Assembly: GCF_005473905.2 (NCBI RefSeq)
Contig: NZ_CP061336.1
Location: 248,001-312,000, forward strand
DNA length: 64,000 bases
Origin: Ruminiclostridium herbifermentans
GTDB taxonomy: Bacteria > Bacillota > Clostridia > Acetivibrionales > DSM-1351
Direction: 5' to 3'
Position 1 is the stretch's first letter. Each line of letters starts with the position of its first letter. The notes beneath the pieces are model-generated. The model was not told where the DNA came from and ran no database searches. It saw only the letters and a list, made by a program, of their open reading frames with translations. This document shows, piece by piece, positions 63,804 to 64,000 of the stretch. The position numbers were made by a program, and so were the translations under genes.

Positions 63804-64000
63804 CTATTTTAATTCACAATTTCCCCTTATTTTTTGAATACTTCTTATTACGGCATCTTTTGAATTTCCCCAAGGGGCATCATTATATCTATAGTCAAAT
63901 TTCTTTGTAAACCAGTCAACTTCCTTTTCTACTCTATCAAGGTTGCTAAGCTGCATTTCCATAACATTTTTTGTAAAGATTGCAGCTTGAGATATGTTTA
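63804..64000 (-). CDS. Unrecognised protein, 3' part only
   Basis: The window end cuts this minus-strand gene; the last 64 codons are visible, ending with a TAG at 63804-63806. The tail reads MEMQLSNLDRVEKEVDWF, then TKKFDYRYNDAPWGNSKDAV and IRSIQKIRGNCELK. The even codon use and conserved look suggest a real gene. I do not recognise the family. Confidence 0.6.
   Translation of the reverse strand, partial: NISQAAIFTKNVMEMQLSNLDRVEKEVDWFTKKFDYRYNDAPWGNSKDAVIRSIQKIRGNCELK

Overview
This window is AT-rich chromosomal DNA from an anaerobic, endospore-forming, nitrogen-fixing Firmicute of the clostridial type. Sporulation genes (spmA/spmB, a small acid-soluble spore protein, ytxC, an AbrB/SpoVT-type regulator), a hydrogenase-linked regulator, low-GC codon use, strong Shine-Dalgarno sites and a Clostridium-style nif cluster (nifI1-nifI2 between nifH and nifD, a nifN-nifB fusion, a split nifV, a [2Fe-2S] ferredoxin) all point the same way. 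A GH3 glycosidase suggests growth on plant polysaccharide. The species cannot be fixed from the sequence alone.

Region 1 (1-2.5 kb) is the end of an ABC/SMC-like ATPase gene overlapping an HNH nuclease gene, a Septu-like (PtuA/PtuB) defence pair cut by the window edge. Region 2 (2.7-19.6 kb) is a housekeeping block with the gene order known from the Bacillus subtilis dnaX-abrB-metS-ksgA region: lysine/arginine decarboxylase, tmk, darA (yaaQ), yaaR, holB, ricT, trmN6-like (yabB), rsmI, abrB, then spmA-spmB, a DUF2600 gene, metG, tatD, a yabE-like gene and ksgA. A small ferredoxin sits where B. subtilis has yabA, and rnmV is absent before ksgA. Region 3 (20-34.4 kb) holds a long unrecognised protein, zapA, a phosphoglyceromutase-like enzyme, a U32 peptidase, dut, hflX, a NUDIX protein, yigZ and yebC, followed by minus-strand genes for a YvyF-like protein, a TM1266-like regulator, an AI-2E family exporter, an SASP and a DUF378 protein. 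Region 4 (35-39.5 kb) has a DUF6873-like gene, ytxC, a P-loop/Asp23 fusion and anfO.

Region 5 (39.5-55.2 kb) is the nitrogen-fixation island: nifH-nifI1-nifI2-nifD-nifK-nifE-nifN-B-fdx-nifV(omega)-nifV(alpha)-modA-modB-modC, all on the plus strand. It encodes the Fe protein, its PII-like switch-off proteins, the MoFe protein, the FeMo-cofactor assembly scaffold and NifB, homocitrate synthesis and molybdate uptake. Expression seems to be shaped by RNA structure: a long nifH leader with three hairpins (at least one a clear terminator), an array of six hairpins between nifH and nifI1, and a terminator-like hairpin between nifK and nifE. Region 6 (55.5-64 kb) has ccdA-tlpA, an AraC-type regulator, a GH3 beta-xylosidase/glucosidase, and metY with metA (O-acetylhomoserine route to methionine), ending in a structured intergenic element and a truncated minus-strand gene.

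The parts least explained by known genes are non-coding: a family of hairpin-rich intergenic repeats (at least six copies, two of them arranged as the same composite unit), 111-bp tandem repeats upstream of nif, an inverted pair of about 138-bp repeats flanking nifV(alpha)-modA, and two genes (yaaR and hflX) whose best-supported start codon is ATA.
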